Assembly: GCF_001647715.1 (NCBI RefSeq)
Contig: NZ_CP015600.1
Location: forward strand, 4,960,001-5,024,000
Length of the DNA: 64,000 nucleotides
DNA from: Pseudomonas antarctica
GTDB lineage: Bacteria > Pseudomonadota > Gammaproteobacteria > Pseudomonadales > Pseudomonadaceae
Direction: 5' to 3'
The notes under the pieces were generated by a model. That model was given only the letters and a program-made list of their open reading frames with translations. It ran no database searches and was not told the DNA's origin. Made by a program: the position numbers and the translations under genes. The first letter of the stretch is position 1; each line of letters starts with the position of its first letter. Below, one piece after another: positions 9,369 through 23,619 of this stretch.

Positions 9369-9659
9369 TTAGTGGTTGCAGCCTGGGCCGTGGACGTGAT
9401 CGTCGTCGTCACCTTCGACGTCGGCCGGTTCCATTTCCAGTTGCAGGCTCATCAGGTTGGTGGCCAACGGGCGCATCAACAGGTTGGCGTACTCGGCGTC
9501 GCCTTCTTCCACATCCACACCGATCAGCAGCTGGCCACGGCCGTCGTGCTGAATCCAGATTTCCTTACCCTGCCAGACCACGGCGACGCGGGTGCAGGAG
9601 GTTTCCAGCTGGGTGCCATCGGTGTCTTCAAGGATCAGTTTCAGGGTGTCGGTGGTCAT
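9369..9659 (-). CDS. Conserved hypothetical protein of the aru cluster
   Basis: 96 residues, acidic, no signal peptide or membrane segment. Two short beta-like blocks ([36 protein letters not shown]) precede an acidic, histidine-rich tail ([14 protein letters not shown]) that could bind metal. P. aeruginosa has a small gene at the same place, between aruB and aruE, also of unknown function. It lies 39 bp after astB and 11 bp before astE, so it is almost certainly co-transcribed. No function can be assigned. Confidence 0.8.
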   Translation of the reverse strand: MTTDTLKLILEDTDGTQLETSCTRVAVVWQGKEIWIQHDGRGQLLIGVDVEEGDAEYANLLMRPLATNLMSLQLEMEPADVEGDDDDHVHGPGCNH

Positions 9660-9698
9660 AAAATAGTTCTCAGCCCTAGGGTGTAAAAAGAGGTGGCG

Positions 9699-11045
9699 TT
9701 AATTGATCTGGAAAGGATAAACCGAGCCCAGTTTAAGGATTTGCGTCAGTTCATCCAGTGCCGTCCGGCACTCAAGCAGCAACTGCGGGTCAGCCAGGTC
9801 GGTTTCACGCAGGCTGTCGCGGTAGTGCTTGTCGACCCATTGGGTCAGTGTTTCGTACAACGGCGCGGTCATGATAACGCCTGGGTTCACCGCCGCCAGT
9901 TCAGTTTCGTTCAACGCCACACGCAGCCGCAGGCACGCCGGGCCACCGCCGTTCTGCATGCTTTGCTTGAGGTCGAAGACTTTCACTTCGCGGATCAGCC
10001 CACCGGATGCGGTCAGGCCTTGCAGGTACTGCCAGACGCGCTCGTTGGCGCGGCACTCTTCCGGCACGATCAGCAGCATCGAACCGTCGGCGCGGGTCAG
10101 CAACTGGCTGTTGAACAGGTAGGAACGCACCGCGTCTTCGACACTGACTTGAGCGCGAGGCACGCACACCGACTGGAAGTTGCCGCCCAGCTTGCCCAAC
10201 TTGCCTTGCAGCTCGCCCAGCATCTGTTCGGTATTGAGGAAGGCATCCTCGTGATAGAACAGCACCTCGCCGTTGCCCACGGCGATCACATCGTTATGGA
10301 ACACGCCGGCATCGATCACCGCCGGGTTCTGCTGGGCGTAGACCACGCCGTCATCCTTCAAGCCGTGCAGGCGTGCGACGGCCTGGGAGGCTTCGAGTGT
10401 CTGGCGCGCCGGGTATTTCTGCGGGGCCGGGTAACGGGTGTCGAACGCACTGCGGCCGAACACGAAGAACTCGACACCGGCCTCGCCATAGTCACGGCAG
10501 AAGCGCGTATGGTTGGCCGCGCCTTCGTCGCCGAACTGCGCCACCGCCGGCAACGCGGCGTGGTGGGCAAAGTGCTTCTGGTCGGCAAACATCGCCCCCA
10601 GCACGCGGCTGGTGGTCGGGTGTTCGATGCTGCGGTGGTATTTGCAGTTGAGGTTGGCGGCGGTGAAATGCACGCGGCCATCCGCTGTATCGGCACTCGG
10701 GCTGACAGTGGCGGCGTTGGCCACCCACATGCTCGACGCCGAGCAACTGGCAACCAGCAGCGGCATGGCGTGCCTGGCTGCTTGCTGGATTACCTGGGCG
10801 TCGGTACCGCTGAAACCAAGGTTACGCAAGGCAGCCACGTCAGGTCGTTCCTGCGGCGCCAGCACCCCTTGCACAAAGCCCATGTCCATCAGGGCTTTCA
10901 TTTTTTGCAGACCCTGCAACGCCGCTTCCTTCGGGTTCGAAGACTGCTGGCTGTTGCTCTGGGACGCGACGTTGCCGTAGGACAAACCGCCGTAGTTATG
11001 GGTCGGCCCCACTAGACCGTCAAAATTGACTTCATAGGATTTCAT
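9699..11045 (-). CDS. astB: N-succinylarginine dihydrolase
   Basis: Converts N2-succinylarginine to succinylornithine, CO2 and two ammonia, step 2 of the AST pathway. The 448-residue product starts [20 protein letters not shown], like AstB/AruB. ATG 11045 was chosen because the upstream in-frame extension is not conserved in type. The nucleophile fits C371 in [12 protein letters not shown], as expected for the guanidino-modifying (pentein) fold. A REPIN separates it from astD. Confidence 0.95.
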   Translation of the reverse strand: MKSYEVNFDGLVGPTHNYGGLSYGNVASQSNSQQSSNPKEAALQGLQKMKALMDMGFVQGVLAPQERPDVAALRNLGFSGTDAQVIQQAARHAMPLLVASCSASSMWVANAATVSPSADTADGRVHFTAANLNCKYHRSIEHPTTSRVLGAMFADQKHFAHHAALPAVAQFGDEGAANHTRFCRDYGEAGVEFFVFGRSAFDTRYPAPQKYPARQTLEASQAVARLHGLKDDGVVYAQQNPAVIDAGVFHNDVIAVGNGEVLFYHEDAFLNTEQMLGELQGKLGKLGGNFQSVCVPRAQVSVEDAVRSYLFNSQLLTRADGSMLLIVPEECRANERVWQYLQGLTASGGLIREVKVFDLKQSMQNGGGPACLRLRVALNETELAAVNPGVIMTAPLYETLTQWVDKHYRDSLRETDLADPQLLLECRTALDELTQILKLGSVYPFQIN

Positions 11046-11116
11046 CGGCGAGGCTCCACGAACATCTGTTTTTATAGGCATCTGGTGCAGATCTATAGCT
11101 GTAAACCCATTCAACT

Positions 11117-11201
11117 GTGGGAGCTGGCTTGCCTGCGATCCAGGCTACTCGGTCTTTCAGTAAAACCGAGGTGACGCTATCGCAGGCAAGCCAGCTCCCA
11201 C
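11117..11201. repeat. REPIN between astD and astB
   Basis: Two REPs in inverted orientation: GTGGGAGCTGGCTTGCCTGCGAT and ATCGCAGGCAAGCCAGCTCCCAC. It lies inside the aru cluster and could form a long hairpin in the mRNA, lowering or stabilising expression of the distal genes. Confidence 0.9.
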
Positions 11202-11220
11202 ATTTAGATCAGTGTCAGCT

Positions 11221-13712
<2,492 letters not shown>

Positions 13713-13763
13713 GCTATCTCCTCAAACAGGCCGCTGTTGCCAGCCACCCGCGAAACTCTGTGT

Positions 13764-14783
13764 TTAAACCGCAACCAGACGCACGCTGGCACCTTCACCG
13801 ACGCCCAGGGCCTCAGCGGTGTCCAGGTCCAGGGTCACCGGTTTGCCGGGCGCGTAGTCCAGGTCCAGCATCACCGCGCGGTAATCCTGCAACTGCGCGT
13901 TGCTCACCAGGTACTGGCGGCCGACACCCTTGAGCATCTCGCCGATCTTCACCGGCACCACGCGGCTCTGCGCGATCGAACGAATACCCGAAACCCGCGC
14001 GTGCAGCGTCGGGCCGCCGTCGAAGATGTCGATGTAATGGTCGGTCTCGAAGCCTTCGCGCATCAGGATGTCGAAGGTGATCTGCGCACGCGGGTGCACC
14101 TGGCCCATGGCTTCCTGCGCTGCGTCCGGCAGCAGCGGCACGTAGATCGGATAATGCGGCATCAGCTCGGCGAGGAACGTGCGGCTTTTCAGCCCGCACA
14201 GGCGCTCGGCGGCGGCGTAGTTGAGGTCGAAGAAGTTGCGGCCAATGGCGTCCCAGAACGGCGAGTCGCCGTTCTCGTCGCTGTAGCCGACAATCTCGGT
14301 CACCACCGAGTCGGCAAAGCGCTCGGGGTGGCTGGCGACGAACAACAGGCGACCACGGGAATTGAGTTCCGACCACGCTGAACCGACCAGCTCCGGCACC
14401 ACGTAGAAACTGGTGAGCAAGCTGTTGCCGGTGAGGTCGTGGCACTGGGAAAGCACGTGAATCTTGTTGTGAATTTTCAGCTCGCGGGAGGCGTGCACGA
14501 AGGTTTCGTTACGGAAGCTGTAGAACGGCTCCGAGTAACCGGCCGACGCGACGATGGCCGAGCAGCCGGCGAGCTTGCCGGTGTCGGTGTCTTCGAGCAC
14601 GAAGAAGTAGCTCTCTTCACCGTTGAAACTGACCTCGGCCGCGAAGGACGCTTCGCTGGCGGCGATCTTGTCGCTCAGGCGTTCCACATCATCCGGCAAG
14701 GAGGTGACACCAATCGGGCTGTCCGCAGCCAGACGCTGTACCTCGCCCAGATCAGCCATTTGCGCGGGGCGCATCACCAGCAT
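13764..14783 (-). CDS. aruF: Arginine N-succinyltransferase, alpha subunit
   Basis: Partner of AruG in the heteromeric arginine/ornithine succinyltransferase. The 339-residue product starts MLVMRPAQMADLGEVQRLA. Typical AstA blocks are CHDLTGNSLLTSFYV, IGRNFFDLNYAAAERL and YIDIFDGGPTLHA, aligned with the same blocks of the neighbouring paralogue. I chose ATG 14783 because AAGGAG precedes it; an open frame reaches 54 codons further upstream, but only by reading back into the REPIN at 14858. Confidence 0.94.
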   Translation of the reverse strand: MLVMRPAQMADLGEVQRLAADSPIGVTSLPDDVERLSDKIAASEASFAAEVSFNGEESYFFVLEDTDTGKLAGCSAIVASAGYSEPFYSFRNETFVHASRELKIHNKIHVLSQCHDLTGNSLLTSFYVVPELVGSAWSELNSRGRLLFVASHPERFADSVVTEIVGYSDENGDSPFWDAIGRNFFDLNYAAAERLCGLKSRTFLAELMPHYPIYVPLLPDAAQEAMGQVHPRAQITFDILMREGFETDHYIDIFDGGPTLHARVSGIRSIAQSRVVPVKIGEMLKGVGRQYLVSNAQLQDYRAVMLDLDYAPGKPVTLDLDTAEALGVGEGASVRLVAV

Positions 14784-14857
14784 GGTGTCACTCCTTAACT
14801 CGAAAAACTCACAGGAAAAAATGCCAGGCACGCATTTGAAACCAGCGAAGGTCAAGT

Positions 14858-14945
14858 GTGGGAGCGGGCTTGCTCGCGAATGCGGTGGTTCAGTCACCTG
14901 AAATGTTGAATGACACACCGCTTTCGCGAGCAAGCCCGCTCCCAC
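14858..14945. repeat. REPIN (GCGGGCTTGCTCGCGAA type)
   Basis: GTGGGAGCGGGCTTGCTCGCGAA and its inverted partner TTCGCGAGCAAGCCCGCTCCCAC enclose a 40-base spacer. This is a different REP subfamily from the CTGGCTTGCCTGCGAT type seen nearby. It lies between aruC and aruF. Confidence 0.9.
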
Positions 14946-15028
14946 ATTGGATCTTCACGGCTCCAATCAAGAGGCCCGGCACAAAAATTTAGGTTCGATG
15001 CCCAATGGTTTGAGCACCGAACGGCGTA

Positions 15029-16394
<1,366 letters not shown>

Positions 16395-16554
16395 AATAGC
16401 GTCGCAATGGCGCAGTGTAAACCAGCGGCAGATTTTTCGGCACAACGCCCCGGGATCAGAACAACCCATGCCCATTGCAATAACCCAATAACGCCGCCGC
16501 ACCATCGCTTGCCGATTTACTGGCGCTCTTTTATGACGCTCAAGGATTGGCAAC

Positions 16555-19500
16555 ATGCTCGACTCTGCACAACAAACGCCGCAAGCCACCCTATCGAACC
16601 AACCTGATAGCCACTACCAGCCGCTGCAAAACGCCGTGCCGCGCTGGCTGGGCGAAACCTCCCCGCGCCACCGCCAAGCCTTGAGCAGCAACGTTGCGCG
16701 CCTGCCTCAATCCGTGCGCGATGCGAGCCCGGGCAACCGCGCTGAACTCAAACGCCTGGCCAGCGCCCACTGGGACGCCCAGAACACGGTCGAACACGCC
16801 CTGGCCAATGTGCTCGATGCCCCAGACTTTGCCGAGCCGATCCTCACCCTGGCACTGAAGACACGGTTCGACCTGGACCTGGACGTCAAAAACACCTTCC
16901 TGCGCCTCTACATTCCGCAGACGATTCCCGGCTTCCCGATCCGTTCGGGCGCGGCGCGCACCTGGACGGTGTCGCTGCTGGACGCCGTGTTGCACAACTT
17001 TGAACCCGAGGAAACCCAGGCAGATGCCTATGAAGCGGAGTCGACCTTCATCACTCGCCCCGACGCCAGGGGCCATTTCGACACGTTGCCGGCCATCAAG
17101 CGCGCACTGTCCATCAGCGCCTTTGCCCAGCTCTGCCGCGATCTGGACATCGGCGCACTGTACGCCACCTACCTGCGCGAACAGCTCGGCCTGAACGAGC
17201 CCGTCGCCAAGGCCGTCGTGCGTAGCAAGGTTGAACACAGCCAGAAAACCGAATTACAGGCTGCACTGCAGTGGGCCTTGATCACCGGCGACATCCAGCC
17301 GGATTATTTGCGCCTGATCCAGGGCCTGCTCGATGGCCTGGCCGGCATGCGCCTGGACGGCCAGGCGCTGCACTATCACGACCTGAGCCTGATGGGCGCG
17401 GACTTGCCCGGCATCATCGTGTTTGCCCCCAACCTGGAGACCACCCGTTCAGCGGCGCGTGTCGTGGCCTACATACCTGGCGACCCCGATCACCCGATCA
17501 AGGAATACCCCTCCTCCCAGGCGATGCAAAAAGAGCTGGTGCGCCAACTGCGCGACGTACGCTATCAACAGTTCTTCAGCCGTTTTGTGGCCCATGATCA
17601 GCGCGGTTTTTTCTTTGCCAACCTGGGCCAGTTGCTGAACAAGGTGACCTGGCACCCTTACGTCCAGGGCAGCAGCCTGCCGACCTGGCGGGAGACGCCC
17701 ACAAATAATCCACGGCTGCGCTTTGTTGCGACACCACGCAGCGGCGACCTCAAGCGCCATCAGTACCAGCGCAAACTCAATCAACTCATCAACGACGGTC
17801 GTACCACCGCAATCGCCACGGCAACCGTCGACCGCAATGCCCGATGGGCGCGGTGGGATTCATGGGTCAACGTCGCGTCGTCAATCCTGGAAGCCGCCGC
17901 GCTGATCATCGCGCCGTTTGTGCCGTTTGCCGGCGAATTGATGATGGGCTATATGGCCTATCAACTGCTCGACGAGGTATTCGAAGGGATCATCGACTGG
18001 AGCGAAGGCGTGGGCAGTGAGGCCGTCGAGCACCTGGTGGGCGCGGTTGAAGCGCTGCTGCAATTGGGGGCCTTCGCCGTCGGCAGCACCATTGCCCTCA
18101 GCGAGTTCCGCAGGGTTTTACCCAAGCGCCTGGTCGCCTTCATCGACCGGCTTAAACCGGTAACGCTCGCCAATGGCCGCACGCTCTACTGGAAACCCGA
18201 CCTTACGGTGTACGAACAGCCGATCAGCGTGCCTCCCGGAACCTATCGTGACAAGGCAGGCCTGTTCCAGCATCGCCAGCAAAGCCTGTTGCCCGTGGGC
18301 ACCGGGGTCTATGCCGTGGAAAAAGCCCCGGCCTCGAGGTCCCTGCTCATCGAGCACCCTTCGCGTCCCGACGCCTACCGTCCAACCGTGCATCACAACG
18401 GCCATGGCGCCTGGCACACAGAACTGGAGCATCCGTTGCAATGGGACCGGCAAACGCTGCTTCGCCGTCTGGGGTACAGCGTGGAAGGCATCAGCGAAGC
18501 AGACCAGGCGCTGGCACTGAACATCAGCGGCGTTGACGAAAACGCGCTACGCAAAATGCACGTCAACAGCGAGACGCCCCCCGCCCTGCTCACGGATGCC
18601 TTGGACCGCTTGCGACTCGACCGGGAGATTCAAACGCTGATCGACCGGCTTGATAGCGACGACCCCCAGGCATACGGCAAGGTGGACCCTCAGACCAACC
18701 TGCAGTTGCTGACCAGCTACGGCTACTGGCCTGAAACCCGGCGCCTGCAATTTATCGATACCCAAGGGAAAACCGCCTGGACGTTTGGCGACACCTCACT
18801 GCCCGCCATCCAAATACCCGAAAGCCTGTTGAACAATGGCGGTCTGCTCAAGGCAATACTCACCCAACTGCCACCTGAGGAGGCCGCCCGTGCGTTTGGC
18901 GCAGCGGTGGGTGATTCGCGCCTGAGCCTGGACACACGCGCCGCTTATCTGCGAAAAAAACTCGCGGCCATTGCCGAGGAAAAGCGCGTTTCCTTGTTCG
19001 AATCACATTACGCAACCCTGCAAGCCACCCGCAACCCGCGGGCACAACGCCTCATGGACGCCGCCCCAGACCTGCCCGCCAGCGTTGCGGAGAAACTGCT
19101 GGAGCGCGCCACCGCACAGGAACTGGAAGAACTCGATAACCAACGCACGCCACCGCGCCTGAATCAGCTCGCGCGCAACGCCCTCGAAGAGGTACGCCTG
19201 AGCCGGGCCTATGAAGGCCTGCATTTTGGCGGCGAGAACCTGGACACCCAACGTGCGGCCCTGCACTCGCTGCCCTCACTGCCGGGCTGGTCAGACCAGG
19301 TGCGCCTGGAGCTCAGGGACTACTCCGCTACCGGCAACCTGCGCGACCAGGTCGGCGCTGCCGAGGCGCCGATTGTGCGTACGTTGGTGCGTAGCGAAAC
19401 CGGCGACTACACGCTCCATGACACCCTCGGTACGCTCAACGCCCCCACCGATTTTTACTCGGCCCTTCTCAGTGCGCTGCCCGACAGCCAACGCCAGGCC

Positions 19501-21600
19501 CTTCAGGTGGATGTCGGTGAAGGTTCACGCCTGCGCCAGCGCATTCGCCAACACCCCGTGGCGCGCAATCAACTGCGCGAACTGCTCAGCGCAGACCCAG
19601 TCCGTAAACCGACGTATGACCCGACCCTCATGAAGCTTCTGGGCGGCATGGATGGCTATGAGGCCCAGACGCCTTACGGTGAGGGCCCGCCGCCGCTGGC
19701 GGCGCAGGTACGCGAGCTGTTTCCCGCACTTGACGATGCTCAGGTAGAGACCACACTGGCCTACCTGCAAACGCAACCCGGCGGCGCCAGCAATGAACTT
19801 GCGCGCCTGAGAGAGGAACGCCGGATGTTGCGCCAAAACCTGCAAACCTGGCAGGAAGCCATCCCCACCATCGACCCCGAAACCCAGCGTGTCATGACCC
19901 CTGAGCGACGCGATTACGAGGAAAGAACGCGCCGCCTGGTAGCCGAACAATTGGAAGAGTGCTGGCGCAGGGAAGCCGAACGCGACGAGTACTTCATGGA
20001 CCCCAGTGCCAACGGTTATAGCCTCAGACTTCAGGCCGAAGGGTTAGCCGACCTGCCGGATCCGGGCTCAACGTTGAACCATGTCTCACTGCTGTCTATA
20101 ACCGGCAGCCACCGCCTACTGGGCGTCGATAGTTTTTTGCAGGGTTTCCCTCGGCTGCGCCACCTGGAACTCAGGGCCATCCCATTGGGAGACGTGCCGC
20201 CACAGATCAGCACGTTCTCCACGTTGAACAGCCTGATCCTGAACGACTGCGACATTACGCTCACCCCGCAAAGCCATGCCCGATTAAACGCAATCAGTGC
20301 CTTGCACGCGCTGGACCTCCACAACAATCCACTGGGCCTCATACCCGATGTCCAGGCCATGCCCGAGCTGACCCTGCTGGACTTGTCGGCCACCGGCATC
20401 GACCGCTTGCCCAACGGCGTGCTTGATCGCCCTCAGATGCAGGCGGTTATGCTGAATGACAATGAAATGACCGAGCTCCCCCCGGCCCTATTCAGCGTGA
20501 CGCCCGAAACCGCAAGAAAGTTCGACCTTTCCGGCAACCCGCTTTCACGGCAGACACTGGACCAGATCAAGACCTACTGCCAGACCCACGGTGAGTCTTT
20601 CAGCGCCCAAGCCCCCAATACAGAACGTGCCAGAGTCACGAGCCTGTACCCGACCTTTTCGGACGCCGAAGCTGATCTCGCGATCTTCCGCCTGCCCGGC
20701 GACATGGACGCCGTTGCCCCGGCATTGACCCTGCTTGAAGCCGAGTACGCTCAACTGGGCACCGACCTTCAACAATGGGCCCTGAACGTACCTGACCGCC
20801 ATCCCGTCCTCGGCATCCTGCTAGATGATCAGACCATCGCCCAGGAGCAACTGGCGCGCCAGCGCGTCAAGACCTTGCTGGAAGAGGCTTGGCGTCGTGA
20901 AAGCGAGGTGGACCAGGAAAGCCTGTCGGATGACCTGACCCATTCAGTGACCATCGAAACATCAATCATAGGCCGCCTGCCGGAACTGAACGCCTCGTTC
21001 GATCATGTCACCAACCTTGAAATCGACGGCAATGGCGTGACTAACGGTGTCGATGGCACTTTGCGCTGCTTCACCAAACTGGAAACACTGACACTCAGCC
21101 ATTGCAGGCTCGGAAAGTTGCCGGTGGCCTTGGCCCACATGCCGAAGCTCTCCACCCTGAACCTTGAAGAATGCGGAATCACCTTGGCCGCGCCGGACAT
21201 CAACCTGCTGGGCGAAATGACCCAACTCGAGTACCTGAGCCTGACCAGTAACCCGCTGAGCCTGGCACCTGACATCAGTAACCTGCATCAGTTGAGCGCG
21301 CTTCATCTACGCAACACCGGGATAAACCAGGTGCCCCGCGGGCTGTTCAGCCTTCCGGAACTGGAGACGCTGGACCTGAGCGACAACCTGATCAGCGACA
21401 TTCCCGCCGACCTGCTGGAAGCGACCACGGCCTATGGCCAGGATTGCGATTTCAGCCGCAACCCATTGTCGCCACAAAGCCTGAATTATCTGAGGCAGCA
21501 CTACGCGCGCACCGGCATTGATTTTCAGGTAGATGCCGCCACCGTGGATGAGCAAGGCGTGCCCATCGTCGTAGTGGGGCCGCAGCCGATGGAAGAATGA
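16555..21600 (+). CDS. Large toxin-like protein with dermonecrotic-toxin-type N-terminal region and leucine-rich repeats
   Basis: 1681 residues, no signal peptide. Residues about 1-1040 resemble the N-terminal region of Pseudomonas dermonecrotic-toxin-like proteins, with a hydrophobic helical segment near 441-505 (LIIAPFVPFAGELMMGYMAY). A tandem-duplicated module of about 300 residues follows (about 1055-1355 and 1363-1665). Each copy begins L(F/Y)P..DA, has an acidic coiled segment ending (E/K)xLLEE(C/A)WRRE, then 6-8 leucine-rich repeats (LxxLxLxxN patterns such as LHALDLHNNPLGLIP). Many relatives carry a catalytic NEL ubiquitin-ligase domain after the LRRs; here the protein stops there. 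Its stop abuts that of the convergent argR. ATG 16555 has AAGGA upstream. Effector function is inferred. Confidence 0.75.
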   Translation: MLDSAQQTPQATLSNQPDSHYQPLQNAVPRWLGETSPRHRQALSSNVARLPQSVRDASPGNRAELKRLASAHWDAQNTVEHALANVLDAPDFAEPILTLALKTRFDLDLDVKNTFLRLYIPQTIPGFPIRSGAARTWTVSLLDAVLHNFEPEETQADAYEAESTFITRPDARGHFDTLPAIKRALSISAFAQLCRDLDIGALYATYLREQLGLNEPVAKAVVRSKVEHSQKTELQAALQWALITGDIQPDYLRLIQGLLDGLAGMRLDGQALHYHDLSLMGADLPGIIVFAPNLETTRSAARVVAYIPGDPDHPIKEYPSSQAMQKELVRQLRDVRYQQFFSRFVAHDQRGFFFANLGQLLNKVTWHPYVQGSSLPTWRETPTNNPRLRFVATPRSGDLKRHQYQRKLNQLINDGRTTAIATATVDRNARWARWDSWVNVASSILEAAALIIAPFVPFAGELMMGYMAYQLLDEVFEGIIDWSEGVGSEAVEHLVGAVEALLQLGAFAVGSTIALSEFRRVLPKRLVAFIDRLKPVTLANGRTLYWKPDLTVYEQPISVPPGTYRDKAGLFQHRQQSLLPVGTGVYAVEKAPASRSLLIEHPSRPDAYRPTVHHNGHGAWHTELEHPLQWDRQTLLRRLGYSVEGISEADQALALNISGVDENALRKMHVNSETPPALLTDALDRLRLDREIQTLIDRLDSDDPQAYGKVDPQTNLQLLTSYGYWPETRRLQFIDTQGKTAWTFGDTSLPAIQIPESLLNNGGLLKAILTQLPPEEAARAFGAAVGDSRLSLDTRAAYLRKKLAAIAEEKRVSLFESHYATLQATRNPRAQRLMDAAPDLPASVAEKLLERATAQELEELDNQRTPPRLNQLARNALEEVRLSRAYEGLHFGGENLDTQRAALHSLPSLPGWSDQVRLELRDYSATGNLRDQVGAAEAPIVRTLVRSETGDYTLHDTLGTLNAPTDFYSALLSALPDSQRQALQVDVGEGSRLRQRIRQHPVARNQLRELLSADPVRKPTYDPTLMKLLGGMDGYEAQTPYGEGPPPLAAQVRELFPALDDAQVETTLAYLQTQPGGASNELARLREERRMLRQNLQTWQEAIPTIDPETQRVMTPERRDYEERTRRLVAEQLEECWRREAERDEYFMDPSANGYSLRLQAEGLADLPDPGSTLNHVSLLSITGSHRLLGVDSFLQGFPRLRHLELRAIPLGDVPPQISTFSTLNSLILNDCDITLTPQSHARLNAISALHALDLHNNPLGLIPDVQAMPELTLLDLSATGIDRLPNGVLDRPQMQAVMLNDNEMTELPPALFSVTPETARKFDLSGNPLSRQTLDQIKTYCQTHGESFSAQAPNTERARVTSLYPTFSDAEADLAIFRLPGDMDAVAPALTLLEAEYAQLGTDLQQWALNVPDRHPVLGILLDDQTIAQEQLARQRVKTLLEEAWRRESEVDQESLSDDLTHSVTIETSIIGRLPELNASFDHVTNLEIDGNGVTNGVDGTLRCFTKLETLTLSHCRLGKLPVALAHMPKLSTLNLEECGITLAAPDINLLGEMTQLEYLSLTSNPLSLAPDISNLHQLSALHLRNTGINQVPRGLFSLPELETLDLSDNLISDIPADLLEATTAYGQDCDFSRNPLSPQSLNYLRQHYARTGIDFQVDAATVDEQGVPIVVVGPQPMEE

Positions 21601-22581
21601 TCAGCCGCGCTCGGAAGGCACCGACGATAATTCGAACGGGCTGCTGCTGCGCCGCTGGTTGCGGTCTTCACGGGGGGTGGCACCGAAGAAGTTGCGGTAG
21701 GCGCTGGAGAAGTGCGGCCCCGAGGAGAAGCCGCACGACAGGCCAATCTGGATGATCGACTTGCTGGTTTGCATGAGCATCTGGCGCGCCTTGTTCAGGC
21801 GCAGTTCCAGGTAATACTGGCTGGGGACGCGATTGAGGTATTGCTTGAAAATCCGCTCCAGTTGTCGTCGCGACACGCACACATGCTGGGCGATTTCGTC
21901 GGTGGTCAGCGGTTCTTCGATGTTGGCTTCCATCAACAACACCGCCTGGGTCAGCTTTGGATGGCTGGAGCCCAGGCGGTTTTGCAGCGGAATGCGCTGG
22001 CGCTCGCCGCCTTCGCGGATGCGCTCCACCACCAATTCTTCGGAGACCGCACCGGCCAGCTCGGCGCCGTGGTCACGGGCCAGCACCGCCAGCAGCAGGT
22101 CGAGCACCGACATGCCGCCGCAGGCGGTCAAGCGGTCACGGTCCCAGTCGAACAGATGGCTGGTGGCAATGACTTTGGGGAAACGCTCGGCAAAATCGTC
22201 CTGCCAACGCCAGTGCACGGCGGCGCGATAGCCGTCGAGCAGACCGAGCTGGGCCAATGGATACACACCGGCCGACAGGCCACCGATCACACAACCGGCG
22301 CGCACCAACTGCTTGAGCGCGGTGCTCAGTTGCGAAGCAATGACGGTGGGCGGCTCATCCGCCAGCAGGAACAGCTTCTGGAAGCCTTCAAGCTTGCCGG
22401 CCCACGGCTCACCGGGTAATTGCCAAGCGCCATCGGTGCGCGGTTCCGCCAGCAAAAAAGACAGTTCGTACACCACGTCCGGATGCACCCGCTGAGCAAC
22501 GCGCAAAGCCTCCTCAGCCAGCGAAAGCGTCAGGGCTTTTGTGCTGGGCCAAATCAGGAAACCAATTCGATGGGCGGTCAT
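21601..22581 (-). CDS. argR: Arginine-responsive transcriptional regulator ArgR (AraC family)
   Basis: Master regulator of arginine catabolism and transport in Pseudomonas; with arginine it activates aru and aot genes and represses biosynthesis. 326 residues. The N-terminal DJ-1/PfpI-like sensor (MTAHRIGFLIWPSTKALTL) is followed by a C-terminal AraC double HTH (EPLTTDEIAQHVCVSRRQLE; IGLSCGFSSGPHFSSAYR). It is unrelated to E. coli ArgR. It is the last gene after aotJQMOP, separated from aotP by a REPIN. Its stop abuts the stop of the convergent LRR gene with no spacer. Confidence 0.95.
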   Translation of the reverse strand: MTAHRIGFLIWPSTKALTLSLAEEALRVAQRVHPDVVYELSFLLAEPRTDGAWQLPGEPWAGKLEGFQKLFLLADEPPTVIASQLSTALKQLVRAGCVIGGLSAGVYPLAQLGLLDGYRAAVHWRWQDDFAERFPKVIATSHLFDWDRDRLTACGGMSVLDLLLAVLARDHGAELAGAVSEELVVERIREGGERQRIPLQNRLGSSHPKLTQAVLLMEANIEEPLTTDEIAQHVCVSRRQLERIFKQYLNRVPSQYYLELRLNKARQMLMQTSKSIIQIGLSCGFSSGPHFSSAYRNFFGATPREDRNQRRSSSPFELSSVPSERG

Positions 22582-22674
22582 GGAGGGCTATCCGAAGCGA
22601 GTAACAGTAATGGAGACAAAGGCCAATGCTAGCCCGTAAACGAACACAAATCTCAAAACATATGGAGATCCAAT

Positions 22675-22761
22675 GTGGGAGCTGGCTCGCCTGCGATAGC
22701 GGTGCATCAGAAACAGATGTGCCAACTGATCCACCGCTATCGCAGGCAAGCCAGCTCCCAC
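22675..22761. repeat. REPIN between aotP and argR
   Basis: GTGGGAGCTGGCTCGCCTGCGATAGC and GCTATCGCAGGCAAGCCAGCTCCCAC in inverted orientation. Placed in the aot-argR operon, it could set the ratio of regulator to transporter mRNA. Confidence 0.9.
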
Positions 22762-22827
22762 AAGGAATTGGGGCCTATTTCAAGACTGCGAAGCATGCAC
22801 TACTTCAGTGCACAAAAGCAGTCTTGA

Positions 22828-23592
22828 CTATTTCAAGCTGCCCGAAAGGAACTGCTGCAAACGCTCGGACTGCGGGTTAACCAGCACTTCGCGCGGGTTG
22901 CCGCGCTCTTCGACGATGCCTTTGTGCAGGAACACCAGTTGGTTCGACACTTCACGGGCAAAGCCCATTTCGTGGGTCACCACCACCATGGTGCGGCCTT
23001 CCTGGGCCAGGTCCTGCATCACCTTGAGCACTTCGCCAACCAGCTCGGGGTCGAGGGCCGAGGTGGGTTCGTCGAACAGCATCACCTCAGGCTCCATCGC
23101 CAAGGCACGGGCAATCGCCACGCGCTGCTGCTCGCCGCCGGACATGTGGCCCGGGAACGCATCCTTGCGATGGCCCACGCCGACTTTGGCCAGGTAGTGC
23201 TCGGCCTTTTCACGGGCGTCTTTTTTCGACATGCCCAACACATGCACCGGCGCTTCCATCACGTTTTCAAGCGCGGTCATGTGCGACCACAGGTTGAAAT
23301 GCTGGAACACCATCGACAGGCGCGAACGCATGCGTTGCAGTTGCTTGGGGTCGGCAGCCTTCATGGCGCCGTCCTTGTTGGCCACCAGTTTCAGCTCTTC
23401 GTTATTGAGCAGAATCTTGCCGGCGTGGGGTTGCTCCAGCAGGTTGATGCAGCGCAAAAAGGTACTTTTGCCCGAACCACTGGAACCGATGATGCTGATC
23501 ACATCGCCGGCCGCGGCGGCCAGGGACACACCTTTGAGCACTTCATGACTGCCATAGCGTTTATGCAGGTCTTGGACTTCAAGTTTGTACAT
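22828..23592 (-). CDS. aotP: Arginine/ornithine ABC transporter ATP-binding protein AotP
   Basis: ATPase of the arginine/ornithine importer. 254 residues from ATG 23592 ([14 protein letters not shown]); a GTG five codons upstream is open but lacks an RBS. Walker A is GSSGSGKST, the ABC signature is [15 protein letters not shown], and Walker B runs into the D loop ([14 protein letters not shown]), as in HisP-type polar amino acid ATPases. It lies 27 bp after aotO. Confidence 0.94.
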   Translation of the reverse strand: MYKLEVQDLHKRYGSHEVLKGVSLAAAAGDVISIIGSSGSGKSTFLRCINLLEQPHAGKILLNNEELKLVANKDGAMKAADPKQLQRMRSRLSMVFQHFNLWSHMTALENVMEAPVHVLGMSKKDAREKAEHYLAKVGVGHRKDAFPGHMSGGEQQRVAIARALAMEPEVMLFDEPTSALDPELVGEVLKVMQDLAQEGRTMVVVTHEMGFAREVSNQLVFLHKGIVEERGNPREVLVNPQSERLQQFLSGSLK

Positions 23593-23619
23593 GCGGTCGG
23601 TTCTCACAAAAACAGGTGG

